A stretch of DNA of 64,000 nucleotides, taken from Saccharomycopsis crataegensis (taxonomy: Eukaryota; Ascomycota; Saccharomycetes; Ascoideales; Saccharomycopsidaceae). The notes beneath the pieces were generated by a model, which saw only the letters and a program-made list of their open reading frames with translations, searched no databases and was not told where the DNA came from. The stretch covers positions 83,018 through 147,017 of the forward strand of contig NW_027043827.1 of the NCBI RefSeq assembly GCF_037102585.1. Reading direction: 5' to 3'. Position 1 is the first letter of the stretch. Every line of letters begins with the position of its first letter. The position numbers and the translations under genes were made by a program. Shown one piece after another: positions 1-8,760 of the stretch.

Positions 1-247
1 CTTTTTTCCTCCTCCTCCTTTTTTTTTTTTTTTTTTTTTGTAAAGGGGGGAAATAATTGTGAACAATATGACGTACCACTTTCTGTTGGACCGCGGACAT
101 TATGGGGGGTTGATTATTTATTATACAAATGATATATTATGATATGTTATGGTATTTTATTACTATGGGGCTAACAATTTTTTTTTTTTTAATCTTTTTG
201 GCAAGACAAAGTGCTAAGCGCAGGATACTTTTTTTGACAACCACCGG

Positions 248-565
248 TGTTGTAGTTTTGTAACTCTAGTTACAAAAGACATTGATAACAATAATATTCA
301 ATAATATTTATTCCCTTGTTATACTTGTTTTTCTTGTTAACTATCTAAATTATATAAAGGACAAACTCAGACTTAGGGGGGCATGGCCCATATTTATATT
401 AATCTCAATGGGTTCTAGAAGGTTCCATAAGCTCTAGAAGGTTCCATAAGTTCTAGAAGGTTCCATAAGTTCTAGAAGGTTCCATAAGTTCTAGAAGGTT
501 CCATAAGTTCTAGAAGGTTCCATGAACAATGACTAACCACATAACTTTGGATTGCCAACTCAACA
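248..565 (-). repeat. Family-1 LTR (3' LTR of the first copia element)
   Basis: 318 bp, reading TGTTGAGTTGG...CTACAACA on the minus strand. In transcript order it holds a tandem heat-shock-motif array (413-520), a TATAAATA box (about 388-396), a second TATATAA (about 349-357), and a U5 palindrome in which TTTTGTAACT is followed after two bases by its reverse complement. By eye it matches the LTR at 14140-14457 in length and all diagnostic bases, and differs from its own partner LTR at 4903-5201. Confidence 0.92.
413..520 (-). promoter_or_regulatory. Tandem heat-shock-element array in the family-1 LTR U3
   Basis: Six 19-bp repeats begin at 413, 432, 451, 470, 489 and 508. Five contain TTCTAGAAGGTTC, a perfect three-unit heat-shock element (TTCnnGAAnnTTC). 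The second has CTC in place of the first TTC. The array lies just upstream of the TATA box in transcript direction, the expected place for an upstream activating sequence. Equivalent arrays of 3 to 8 units are present in the other family-1 LTRs. Binding by the yeast heat-shock factor Hsf1 is inferred from the motif. Confidence 0.75.
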
Positions 566-572
566 CCCTCTC

Positions 573-3500
573 TCAATTCAAAGTCTCCATACCACAGAGC
601 CTTCTCAACTCCAAGAATTGAGGGGCAGCAAGACCTTTTGTAAACATATCAGCAATCATAACACCAGTGCTCAAGTACTCCAAATTGATAGAGCCAGATC
701 CAATGTGGTCCCTGATAAAGTGAGTCCTGATGTCAATGTGTTTGGTGCGATGATGGAAAGCTGGATGCTTTGCCATCTCAATACACCCTTGGTTATCATC
801 AAACATCCTCACTGGACCAGTATTGATCCCAAATTCCTTGAACACTTGCATTAGCCATAATGCTTCTTTCACACCTTCGCTGAGAGACATATATTCTGCT
901 TCAGCTGTAGAAAGAGCAACCGTTGCTTGTTTCTTGGACCTCCATGTTATTGCACCATTGGCATACTTGAACACAAACCCAGTAGTAGACTTTCTGTCTG
1001 ACTTATCTCCAGCCCAGTCAGCATCACAGTATCCAAGAAGCTCACCGTTATCATTTTTGCCAGCCTCATATCTTATTCCCAAATCTTTGGTTCCTTTCAA
1101 GTATCTTAAAACTCTCTTTGCTGCCTTATAATGCACCTCCTTTGGTTCCTTGAGGTATCTGGATAGAACACCGACGATATAGCTGATATCGCTTCTAACA
1201 GTATTAGCAGCAAACAATAATTTTCCAACCAAAGATCTGTAAGCTGTGGCATCACAATCCTCAGCACTGTTGTCCACCAAGGTGAGCTCCTGACCAGCAA
1301 TAGTAGGCGTCTTATCTGGGTTGCAATTCTCCATTCCAAATTCCTTTAACATAGAGCCAATATAGTCTTTCAAGCTCATGTTAATACCTCCATCATCTTG
1401 CGAGATATTGATACCCAAAAATTTCCTGACTATTACCAAGTCCTTCATCTTGAAGACATTCATCAATTCACTTTTCACTTTCCTGATGGCAAAATCTGAG
1501 GTACCAGTTATCAATAAATCATCAACGTAAAGCGCAACCATCACAAAAGACTTTTCGGATTTCCTTGAATATAGACAATATTCAGCACCGTTTCTGACAA
1601 AACCAAGCGACGACAAAACACTGTGGATTCTTTCATTCCACACCAAGGGAGCCTGTTTCAAACCATACAAGCTTTTCTTCAATCTCAAGACACTGGTTTC
1701 CCTTCCTTTAACCACATACCCTTCTGGTTGAGTCATGTATAATTCTTCCTGAAGAGATCCGTTGAGGAATGCAGTTTTCACATCCATCTGATGAACTGCC
1801 ATTCCATTCTTAGCTGCAATACTCAACATCAACCTGATAGATTCATAACGCACCACAGGTGAGAATGTCTCATTGTAGTCAATACCTTTCACCTGTGTGA
1901 ATCCTCGAGCAACAAGTCTTCCCTTGAAGACTCCGTTATCTTTCTTTGCAAAGACCCAACGACATGTAATTGGCTTTCTTCCTTTCGGCAACTCGACCAA
2001 TTCATAAGTGGAATTCTCCTTGTGAGCCGCAATTTCTTCGTCACAAGCGCGCTTCCATTCTGCACTTTCGTTGCTCTTCATGGCTTCCTTATAATTTCCA
2101 GGAACATCCCTTCCACCAGCCAAAGCAGCAGCTTCACCAGCCATAAAACAAGAGGCAACATAATTCACAGGTTTGTACTCTAACAACTTGCCTTCGGCAT
2201 CATCATTCAGTTCTGATTCCTCATCACAATCACTTGGCTGTTCAACATGTGGCTCAATTTCCGAAACCACCAAGTTGTCATTGCTACTACCATTAGGAAC
2301 AAAAGAAGTAAGCTCTTTTGAGCTACTGTCGTTTCTGTATTTCTTCCTTTGTGGTTTCTCAATAGCAATTTCCCTCTCTGAATCTGAACTGAATGTATCA
2401 GATTCTTGTTCAACTTCTGCCAAGATCCCAAATGGATTTCTTTTAATCAAACCTGTACTTTTCTTGGGTCTAGAACCCGATGATCTTTTCCTTTTTGTAG
2501 CAGTAACCAACTTGAACTCTTCTGAAACCATCCTTGATGGGATTAACTCTCCAGTGGCATCCTCATCATCGTCTATGATTCTCATTTCCACGTCTTTGCC
2601 TGAGGAAACAGTGGACTCTCTTTCTGAATCATCCAAATCGGAAACCATTCGTTCATCATCAACCGAGATCTCACTTGCAACATCCTCTAAGTCTGGATCA
2701 CTTATAACAGGGCCTGGTGCAACGCCACCAGCAAAACCCATACCACCAGAGCTGCTTACCTTAGCAATCTCGGTATCCACATCAGTGACTCGCTTCACAT
2801 CCTGATAGTAATATCTTGACTCATCAAATCTGACCTGAGTCGCCACAATAATCTTGTTGGCAGCAGGATCAAAAATTCTGTACGCACAGTGATCTCTATC
2901 ATACCCGAGCATCACTCCAACCTTGGCGGTAGCATCAAATTTCCCATTTCTCAAACTGTTTGGTATAACCACATATGCAAGGGAACCAAAGCAGCGAAGA
3001 TGGTCAAGGCCCGGCTTGTATCCATACCAACGACCATATGGTGTGTGGAAATTAATAACGCGGGATGGCGTCCTGTTAATCAAATAAACAGCCGTGCGGA
3101 CACCTTCAGACCAAAACTGAACCGGCATAGAAGCCCCAATAATTAAAGACCTAGTTTTGTCTTGAATTGTCCGATGCATTCTTTCAGCAACACCATTTTG
3201 ATAACTATGGTGTGGCACAGTCAACTCATGGGCAATACCTTTGCTTCTCATGAAATCATGCAACTTTCCTGTAACAAATTCACCACCATTATCAGTGCGG
3301 ATAGTTCCCACGGTAAACTCTTTTCCCTGAGACTTGAACATTGTTTCGGTGTATGTAATAAACTCAATAATCCTGTCAGCACACTCTGACTTGTTTTTCA
3401 AACACTTGACCTCCACAAACTTGGAATACCCGTCGACAATAGTGAGAAAATATTTGCTCGAATCAATAGACCCATAATTGATTGGGCCACACACGTCCAT

Positions 3501-4937
3501 ATGCAACAATTGTAAAGGCTGTTGTGGTTTAGCACCCTTGCCGCTCTTTGGTCTTCTGGTAACCCCTTTACTTGTCAAGCAGCTTTCACATAACTGCACA
3601 GAATCTTCACTGTAAAGTTTACCTTTCACCAAATGAAACATCAGATTGAACTTGTTCATAATATTCATACTGGGATGGCCTAATCTCTGGTGCCACAACC
3701 CGCTCTTATCAACACTGTTAAATGCCACACCATCGACACTGGTGTGCAAAGCATAAAGATCACTCATAACTGGATCTTTAACAGCAACCACTTTCTTTTC
3801 AGGGTACATTTTCACCTTGTTTCCTTCAAATAATAATCTTGCACCATTCAGAGTAGCCTTGGAAACAGAAATCAAATTGGCCTTTGACCCTGGAACATAA
3901 TAAGCATCCTTGATTTCGATACTGGTGTTATCACGTAACTTAAACACCGCAGACCCGATACCTTGAACCTCGAGAGAACTACCATCAATACCTGAGATCT
4001 CACCAGAAAAGGGACCAATGGTTTTAAACATCTTTCTGTCATTCAAAATATGTTGCGAGGCACCAGAGTCAAAGTACACTCTGGAGACCCTACCATGCAT
4101 TCCCATAAATGCATACCAAGATGGTGATGGATTCTTCAGATCACCACCCATTCTCTCCTTTCTAGGAGCCTTGCAATCCTTCTTGAAATGACCGGGTTTT
4201 CCACAATTGAAGCACTTGTACTGTTTCTTAAAAGCAAACACAGGTTCCAAACCCTCAACACTGGTGGAACCAACCGATTTATCTCCAATGATTTCTCTTG
4301 TCAAATCTTGGACAAGCCCAATATCAACATTTCCAATAGTCCTGCCATTTCTAGACTCATACGCAGTCATGACTTCCCTGGAAAGAGTTGCATTAAACCC
4401 GGCTTTCTGACCCAAGCTCAAAAACAACGCACACAACACAGTGTTTCCGTCTAATTTGCCAACAGTATTCTTGAAATGATTGAAGGCATCAATGAAATTC
4501 TCAACGTTTCCGTTGCTAGATTTCAACCACTTAGCGTCAATTAAATCTGAGATAATACCAACAGCATTTGTAACAGTCAATGTACCATAAGCATCCTTGA
4601 GAAACATAAACAAGTTTCTACCAGTACCATCAAATTCGGAAGCCTTAGTCAAAGCAGCGCCTGAGATGCTGTTGAAAATGGCTGTTGAAATAATCTCATC
4701 CATAGTAACAATCAATTGGGCAACTTCATTAGCAGTTTCCAGCCCGTCGGTTCCGGTTTCGCCATTGATCAAGTAAGCATGTAAACCAAGACCTTTCATC
4801 TTCATCTTAACACTGATCAAAGTAAACCAATCATAAAAGTTCCCGGAGCCCTTCAACTTCTCATCAGCAGCGAACGAAGTGAGAGCATTTGAACTCATAA
4901 CCTGTTGTAGTTTTGTAACTCTAGTTACAAAAGACAT
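573..4937 (-). CDS. Copia-type Gag-Pol polyprotein, intact frame
   Basis: A single frame of about 1,454 residues with no gag/pol frameshift, as in Ty5 and Drosophila copia. Approximate residue positions, in order: Gag; CCHC knuckle CFNCGKPGHFKKDC at 245; aspartic protease DSGAS at 290; integrase zinc site (WHQRLGHP...CESC) and catalytic D (HMDVCGP, 484), D (RTDNGGEF, 552) and E (AERMHR, 587); reverse transcriptase with YVDDLL at 1140; RNase H with CDADWAGD (1309), TAEAEYM (1347) and DDNQGC (1384). The first ATG (4937) lies inside the 5' LTR and encodes MSFVTRVTKLQQ across the LTR/PBS junction. A second ATG (4898) lies in the PBS and begins MSSNALTSF. The gene makes the capsid and enzymes for replication in cytoplasmic particles. 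It is one of the few copia frames here without a lesion. Confidence 0.93.
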   Translation of the reverse strand: MSFVTRVTKLQQVMSSNALTSFAADEKLKGSGNFYDWFTLISVKMKMKGLGLHAYLINGETGTDGLETANEVAQLIVTMDEIISTAIFNSISGAALTKASEFDGTGRNLFMFLKDAYGTLTVTNAVGIISDLIDAKWLKSSNGNVENFIDAFNHFKNTVGKLDGNTVLCALFLSLGQKAGFNATLSREVMTAYESRNGRTIGNVDIGLVQDLTREIIGDKSVGSTSVEGLEPVFAFKKQYKCFNCGKPGHFKKDCKAPRKERMGGDLKNPSPSWYAFMGMHGRVSRVYFDSGASQHILNDRKMFKTIGPFSGEISGIDGSSLEVQGIGSAVFKLRDNTSIEIKDAYYVPGSKANLISVSKATLNGARLLFEGNKVKMYPEKKVVAVKDPVMSDLYALHTSVDGVAFNSVDKSGLWHQRLGHPSMNIMNKFNLMFHLVKGKLYSEDSVQLCESCLTSKGVTRRPKSGKGAKPQQPLQLLHMDVCGPINYGSIDSSKYFLTIVDGYSKFVEVKCLKNKSECADRIIEFITYTETMFKSQGKEFTVGTIRTDNGGEFVTGKLHDFMRSKGIAHELTVPHHSYQNGVAERMHRTIQDKTRSLIIGASMPVQFWSEGVRTAVYLINRTPSRVINFHTPYGRWYGYKPGLDHLRCFGSLAYVVIPNSLRNGKFDATAKVGVMLGYDRDHCAYRIFDPAANKIIVATQVRFDESRYYYQDVKRVTDVDTEIAKVSSSGGMGFAGGVAPGPVISDPDLEDVASEISVDDERMVSDLDDSERESTVSSGKDVEMRIIDDDEDATGELIPSRMVSEEFKLVTATKRKRSSGSRPKKSTGLIKRNPFGILAEVEQESDTFSSDSEREIAIEKPQRKKYRNDSSSKELTSFVPNGSSNDNLVVSEIEPHVEQPSDCDEESELNDDAEGKLLEYKPVNYVASCFMAGEAAALAGGRDVPGNYKEAMKSNESAEWKRACDEEIAAHKENSTYELVELPKGRKPITCRWVFAKKDNGVFKGRLVARGFTQVKGIDYNETFSPVVRYESIRLMLSIAAKNGMAVHQMDVKTAFLNGSLQEELYMTQPEGYVVKGRETSVLRLKKSLYGLKQAPLVWNERIHSVLSSLGFVRNGAEYCLYSRKSEKSFVMVALYVDDLLITGTSDFAIRKVKSELMNVFKMKDLVIVRKFLGINISQDDGGINMSLKDYIGSMLKEFGMENCNPDKTPTIAGQELTLVDNSAEDCDATAYRSLVGKLLFAANTVRSDISYIVGVLSRYLKEPKEVHYKAAKRVLRYLKGTKDLGIRYEAGKNDNGELLGYCDADWAGDKSDRKSTTGFVFKYANGAITWRSKKQATVALSTAEAEYMSLSEGVKEALWLMQVFKEFGINTGPVRMFDDNQGCIEMAKHPAFHHRTKHIDIRTHFIRDHIGSGSINLEYLSTGVMIADMFTKGLAAPQFLELRRLCGMETLN
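4889..4902 (-). other. Primer-binding site for an initiator-tRNA half-molecule
   Basis: Directly inside the 5' LTR the minus strand reads GGTTATGAGTTCAA. This can pair over 14 positions, two of them G-U, with UUGGGCUCAUAACC, the anticodon arm of the initiator tRNA-Met gene at 6490-6561. Ty5 and copia use the same kind of internal tRNA-iMet primer. The PBS contains an in-frame ATG of the Gag-Pol frame. The same site follows the 5' LTRs at 14140 and 34247. Confidence 0.85.
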
Positions 4938-5201
4938 TGATAACAATAATATTCAATAATATTTATTCCCTTGTTATACTTGTTTTACTTGTTAACTATC
5001 TAAATTATATAAAGGACAAACTCAGACTATGGGGGGCATGGCCCATATTTATATTAATCTCAATGGGCTCTAGAAGGTTCCATAAGCTCTAGAAGGTTCC
5101 ATAAGTTCTAGAAGGTTCCATAAGTTCTAGAAGGTTCCATAAGTTCTAGAAGGTTCCATGAACAATGACTAACCACATAACTTTGGATTGCCAACTCAAC
5201 A
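4903..5201 (-). repeat. Family-1 LTR (5' LTR of the first copia element)
   Basis: 299 bp with TGTTG/CAACA ends. It carries five heat-shock repeats, a TATA box, and the U5 palindrome that also encodes the start of Gag. It differs from the partner LTR at 248-565 (for example TTTACTTG against TTTTCTTG, and ACTATGGGG against ACTTAGGGG on the plus strand) and has one repeat fewer. Confidence 0.9.
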
Positions 5202-5989
5202 CGCCATTACTTCAACACCCGATCATATCTTGAACCCCTCAAAGAAACCAAAGAGCAAAAAAGTCTGGATAACAAAAGAGATTCGAGCCTTATGTCCTAA
5301 ACCTAACGACCCTGATGCCAAAAAGAAAATGAAACATTATAATGGCGTCTGCCGTAAGGCCAAGAACAAATACCTTTGCGACACCTTATATAAGGGTCTC
5401 AAAGGCAGATCTTTATGGGACTATCTCCGAAGATCTAACCCCAGGAATCACACCACTCCATCTATCATGCCGGAAAAAAGCACTGCCGAAGGCTCCCAAG
5501 CCCTCCTCAACAAATTCTTCCGGTCACACTCTCAAACCACCTCAACTCCATTATCATCCAACTGCACGTTTCGACAGAAAGACTTCCCACACGTCACTTC
5601 AACCGAATTCCAAGCCCAATTGGAAAAGATCAAGCCTCATGTAGCCCTGGGTCCAGACGGTATCACAGTGGATATTCTCAAGGCTGCTGGACAAGTGAAG
5701 CCTTTCTCAAAGTTACTCAGGAAAAAAATTAATCGCTCTTTGGAATTTGGATTCTTCCCTTCCTCCTGGAAGAACACCATCACCATTCCCATCCAAAAAC
5801 CCAACAAAAAAGACCTCAACGACCCAGCCTCATATAGACCAATCCCTTATTAATCTTTTGTCCAAATTTGTCGAGTCTATCATTCATGACAGAGTCCAAA
5901 AATGGTCTACCCAACACCATTTGATACCAGATAACCAGTTCTGCTCTTATGGCACAGGATGTATTGATTCGCTAATGTATATGGGCTCT
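5202..5989 (+). pseudogene. LINE-C ORF2 fragment (endonuclease end to early reverse transcriptase)
   Basis: The translation follows the intact LINE-C ORF2 at 51368-54754, from its ITSTPDHILNPSKK segment through PDGITVDILKAAG to SLMYM. A 2-bp deletion near 5844 (AATCCCTT where the intact copy reads AATCTCCCTT) shifts the frame after SYRPI. The fragment starts exactly at one family-1 LTR (5201) and ends at another (5990), so both ends were made by LTR insertion or recombination. It has no function as a protein. Confidence 0.88.
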
Positions 5990-6068
5990 TGTTGTAGTTT
6001 TGTAACTCTAGTTACAAAAGACATTGATAATAATATTCAATAATATTTATTCCCTTGTTATACTTGTT
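5990..6068 (-). repeat. Truncated family-1 LTR stub
   Basis: It begins with TGTTGTAGTTTTG, the plus-strand view of the LTR U5 end with its palindrome. It follows family-1 LTRs for about 79 bp and is then replaced at 6069 by unrelated sequence. It lacks three bases in the ATAACAATAAT stretch. The heat-shock array and TATA box are missing. Confidence 0.85.
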
Positions 6069-6489
6069 CTAGACTACATCTGATTAGTAATAGCAAACGT
6101 AACTTAGCAAGTCAGGAGCAAGGAGCAATAATCTGGATAATGACGTAAGGAGCTTCTATTAGTCGGGAAGGAAGAATTATATATATTAAAGGATGTTTAC
6201 ATCTTTAAAATATCTCACACTAGTAAATTAGTCAGGAGAGAAGAGCAATTAATTAACAGTGACTTAACAGACCCGAAAGAATATTATTATTGTAATGAGT
6301 TCAACTAATGATTCCAATGATCCTGTCAGTGCTAATGCACTGAACACTTCAACTACTCAGTCTGATGTGGCTTCTACTGCTAATAAAGAAGCGAGTGTCC
6401 CTAGCTCAGCTAGCAGCTCCCAACATCTTTGGATCCCTGGTATGCACACCGCAGTTATGTTATTTAATATGACATAAACTGAAAAAAAA
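6069..6489 (+). other. Unidentified leader-like region with a 60-codon gag-like ORF (6295-6477)
   Basis: An AT-rich stretch precedes an ATG at 6295 that opens 60 codons rich in Ser, Thr and Asn (begins MSSTNDSNDPVSANALN; later HLWIPGMH). The composition resembles the N-termini of yeast Ty Gag proteins, but no domain is recognisable and the frame stops soon after. It could be the 5' leader and gag start of an unrecognised LTR element, or chance. Positions 6482-6489 (plus-strand A run) are the T-run terminator of the divergent tRNA gene. Confidence 0.3.
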
Positions 6490-6561
6490 TAGCACCACTA
6501 GGTTTCGATCCTAGGACATTTGGGTTATGAGCCCAATGCGCTTCCACTGCGCCATGGCGCT
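6490..6561 (-). tRNA. Initiator tRNA-Met (CAT)
   Basis: 72 nt on the minus strand. It begins AGCGCCATGGCGCAGTGG, has anticodon loop CTCATAA with CAT anticodon, and ends TAGTGGTGCTA. The A1 start, the three G:C pairs flanking the anticodon loop (GGGCTCATAACCC) and the ATCGAAA T-loop in place of TTCGA mark fungal initiator tRNA. It has no intron, and a T8 terminator follows. It is the apparent primer donor for the copia families in this window. Its upstream flank holds a gypsy LTR tip and then a LINE. Confidence 0.96.
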
Positions 6562-6574
6562 GAACGTTTTTTTT

Positions 6575-6618
6575 TGTTATATTATCGGATCATGGTTGAG
6601 TTGAGTCCTGGTTACCAA
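6575..6618 (+). repeat. Ty3/gypsy LTR tip, 13 nt upstream of tRNA-iMet
   Basis: About 43 bp starting TGTTATATTATCGGATCATGG, matching the start of the gypsy LTR at 21286 with a few differences. It ends in an A-run where LINE-F begins. The tip is separated from the mature tRNA 5' end by 13 nt, the spacing typical of Ty3 insertion at Pol III start sites. The rest of the LTR is absent here. Confidence 0.8.
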
Positions 6619-6652
6619 AAAAAAAAAAATTAGTTAAGAACTTGATTTTATC

Positions 6653-8760
6653 ATGAGAACCACTAGAAATAGTAATAAAGCTACTCCAAACTACTCCACC
6701 GACCCTACTAATGATCCCCCAATCATTGAAACTCCGGTTTCTTTGGGCTCTTCATTGGATGTTGGCGCAACATCTGAAACCCCGATCCCGATAGCAAACA
6801 TAAACAAACAAGCTAAAGATCAAGATTCCGATGAAGAAATTACTGATGCAGCCGACAATACTATTAATAGTACTGTTGAAACCTTTTTAACTGCTTCAGA
6901 AGATCCTGAAGCGGACCAAAACATGGATTCCAACGCCATTTCTACCCCAACTACCTCTCCAGCAATTAATGTTTCTTCAGTTGATTGCGATCGCAATTCT
7001 CATGCAGCATGTGACACTGACATTGACATGCATAATCCTGTTATTCCAACCCAAGCCGTTATTTCTACTGATTTTATTAATGAAAACTCCGAAAACCAAA
7101 AAAAAATCGAAAATTCTCAAAACCCAAAAAAAAATTCTGTTTCTGTTCCTTCTGTTTCTGTTCCTTCTGTTCCTGTTCCCTCTGTCTCATCTTCTACTGT
7201 CGCCTCTCCAACTACGGCCTCCAATCCGGTGGCTCCAGCTGTCAATGTGACAAGACCAATCCAAACCTATGCTCAAGCCACCGCTGGAGACAAGCGCACA
7301 CCTCGAGCCACTACAAACACCAATGATCCATCCTTCCAAAACGTGTTGATGAAATTTGAAAGAACTTTCAAATGGGCAAGTCACATCAAAATCCTTGACT
7401 TTAAGCACCGCGACGTATTGGAATATGCCATAAGCGAGAAACGCAAATCAGGAAAATTGTTCTCCACCTCCAATCCTGCTATTATTAAATCCAAAGAAAA
7501 ACGCGAGGAACTCGTCAAGATCATGGAAATTGAAGATTTCTTCCAAAACTACACCAGTTTTAATATGACAAACGAATTCAACAGATTAAGAAACTCTAGA
7601 ATCAGCTTGGAGAACTACTTGGAATTTATCATGAGCCAACAGCATCTTAAGGATATCTTAATCTACTTTAAGATCCCAAAAGATATCTTTACAGAGTTTC
7701 CTCTTGAAAAACACTTGGAATCCATCAAAAACGGACTCACTAAGTTATCCAAAGAACTTGATACTATTACACAGTCATCCAACGAACCAGATAAGGATTT
7801 GATCATAATCAGGGAAAACTTAAAAGGGGCCCTCAACCACTTGGTTATTTTTAATAAGAAGATCTGCCTTAACTCAAACTTCATCCCAAACCCTCAGGAT
7901 ACAGGCTCTGATATCTTCAAGAAGGACAGAAATCTTTTAATTGAATATCTTAACATCCACCTTAAAGTTACAGTTGGAAATTATACCTACACGCCAGGGT
8001 CTTTGTTAAACACAATGAATAAGGAATCCCATTTAATTGAGATTGAAATGAATTCCGAGTTTACTGAATTTAATCGGGGAAAACTTCTTGACCATGTCTT
8101 AAATGAATCCGGAATTGATCCATCATCCTTCTTTCCAATCAACACCGTTCACTTTACGGAAGAAGCTAGCAAAGCTGCCAGTATTGCCACTTATGGTTAT
8201 ATTGAAATTGACTCAGGAAAATCCCTTCCATTCTTCAATGACAAAAATTTCCGCTCCAGAGTCATCACGAAATGCGTCCACTGCACTGCATGTGGTGTTG
8301 AGTTGGCAATCCAAAGTTATGTGGTTAGTCATTGTTCATGAAACCTTCTAGAACTTATGGAACCTTCTAGAGCTTATGGAACCTTCTAGAACCCATTGAG
8401 ATTAATATAAATATGGGCCATGCCCCCCATAGTCTGAGTTTGTCCTTTATATAATTTAGATAGTTAACAAGTAAAACAAGTATAACAAGGGAATAAATAT
8501 TATTGAATATTATTGTTATCAATGTCTTTTGTAACGAGAGTTACAAAACTACAACATGTGGTTCCCGTGAACACACTCGTTTTGACTGCAAGACTTCATC
8601 TTGTGCCATTTGCAAGAAATTATCCCATAGGGCAAAAGATTGTTATTTCAAAAAGCAACAAAGAGCACCAATTGTGAATCCGGAAGATCCAGAAAAACAC
8701 TCTCCGAAACAAAATTCTGGAAAAGCAGTCAAACCAAACCACAATTTAAACTATGGTTTT
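6653..8760 (+). pseudogene. LINE-F ORF1 (Gag-like), broken by a solo LTR
   Basis: The frame opens at 6653 (MRTTRNSNKATPNYSTDPTNDPP) and is homologous to LINE-B ORF1. Shared features are the NYSTDPTNDPP N-terminal motif, the SVDCDRN segment, ENSENQKKIEN, and the FERxFKWA...DVLEYAI core. A solo family-1 LTR (8296-8556) splits the C-terminal zinc-knuckle region between CVHCTAC and CGSREHTRF (the shared Cys codon lies in the target-site duplication). The frame resumes at 8557 with CAICKKLSHRAKDC. A family-2 LTR cuts it off at 8760. ORF1 proteins of this type bind LINE RNA. No ORF2 of this copy remains. Confidence 0.85.
8296..8556 (+). repeat. Solo family-1 LTR with perfect target-site duplication
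   Basis: 261 bp in forward orientation, TGTTGAG...CTACAACA. It is flanked by TGTGG on both sides (8291-8295 and 8557-8561), a perfect 5-bp duplication. It carries three heat-shock repeats (one imperfect). The palindrome has a single change (GTAACGAGAGTTAC). The duplication identifies a genuine insertion into LINE-F ORF1, followed by LTR-LTR excision. Confidence 0.95.

Larger units (their letters stand above)
248..5201 (-). mobile_element. Family-1 Ty5/copia-like LTR retrotransposon, coding-complete
   Basis: Two direct LTRs (248-565 and 4903-5201) bound one uninterrupted Gag-Pol frame. A purine-rich tract (GAGAGAGGG on the minus strand, 566-574) sits next to the 3' LTR and a primer-binding site (4889-4902) next to the 5' LTR. 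The LTRs are not identical: they differ at several bases and in heat-shock-motif number (6 against 5). The flanking 5-mers (ACCGG left, CGCCA right) do not form a target-site duplication. The right flank is LINE-C sequence, while the left flank is unrelated. The element looks intact for coding but has probably been through ectopic recombination since it inserted. Confidence 0.9.

Noticed and set aside
413-520. CRISPR-like array in the LTRs
   Set aside because: The 19-bp units are contiguous tandem repeats with no unique spacers, in a eukaryotic LTR.
2173-2805. 210-codon plus-strand ORF, repeated at 11400-12032 and 16065-16697
   Set aside because: It is the antisense shadow of the acidic linker of copia Gag-Pol and is repeated only because the element is.
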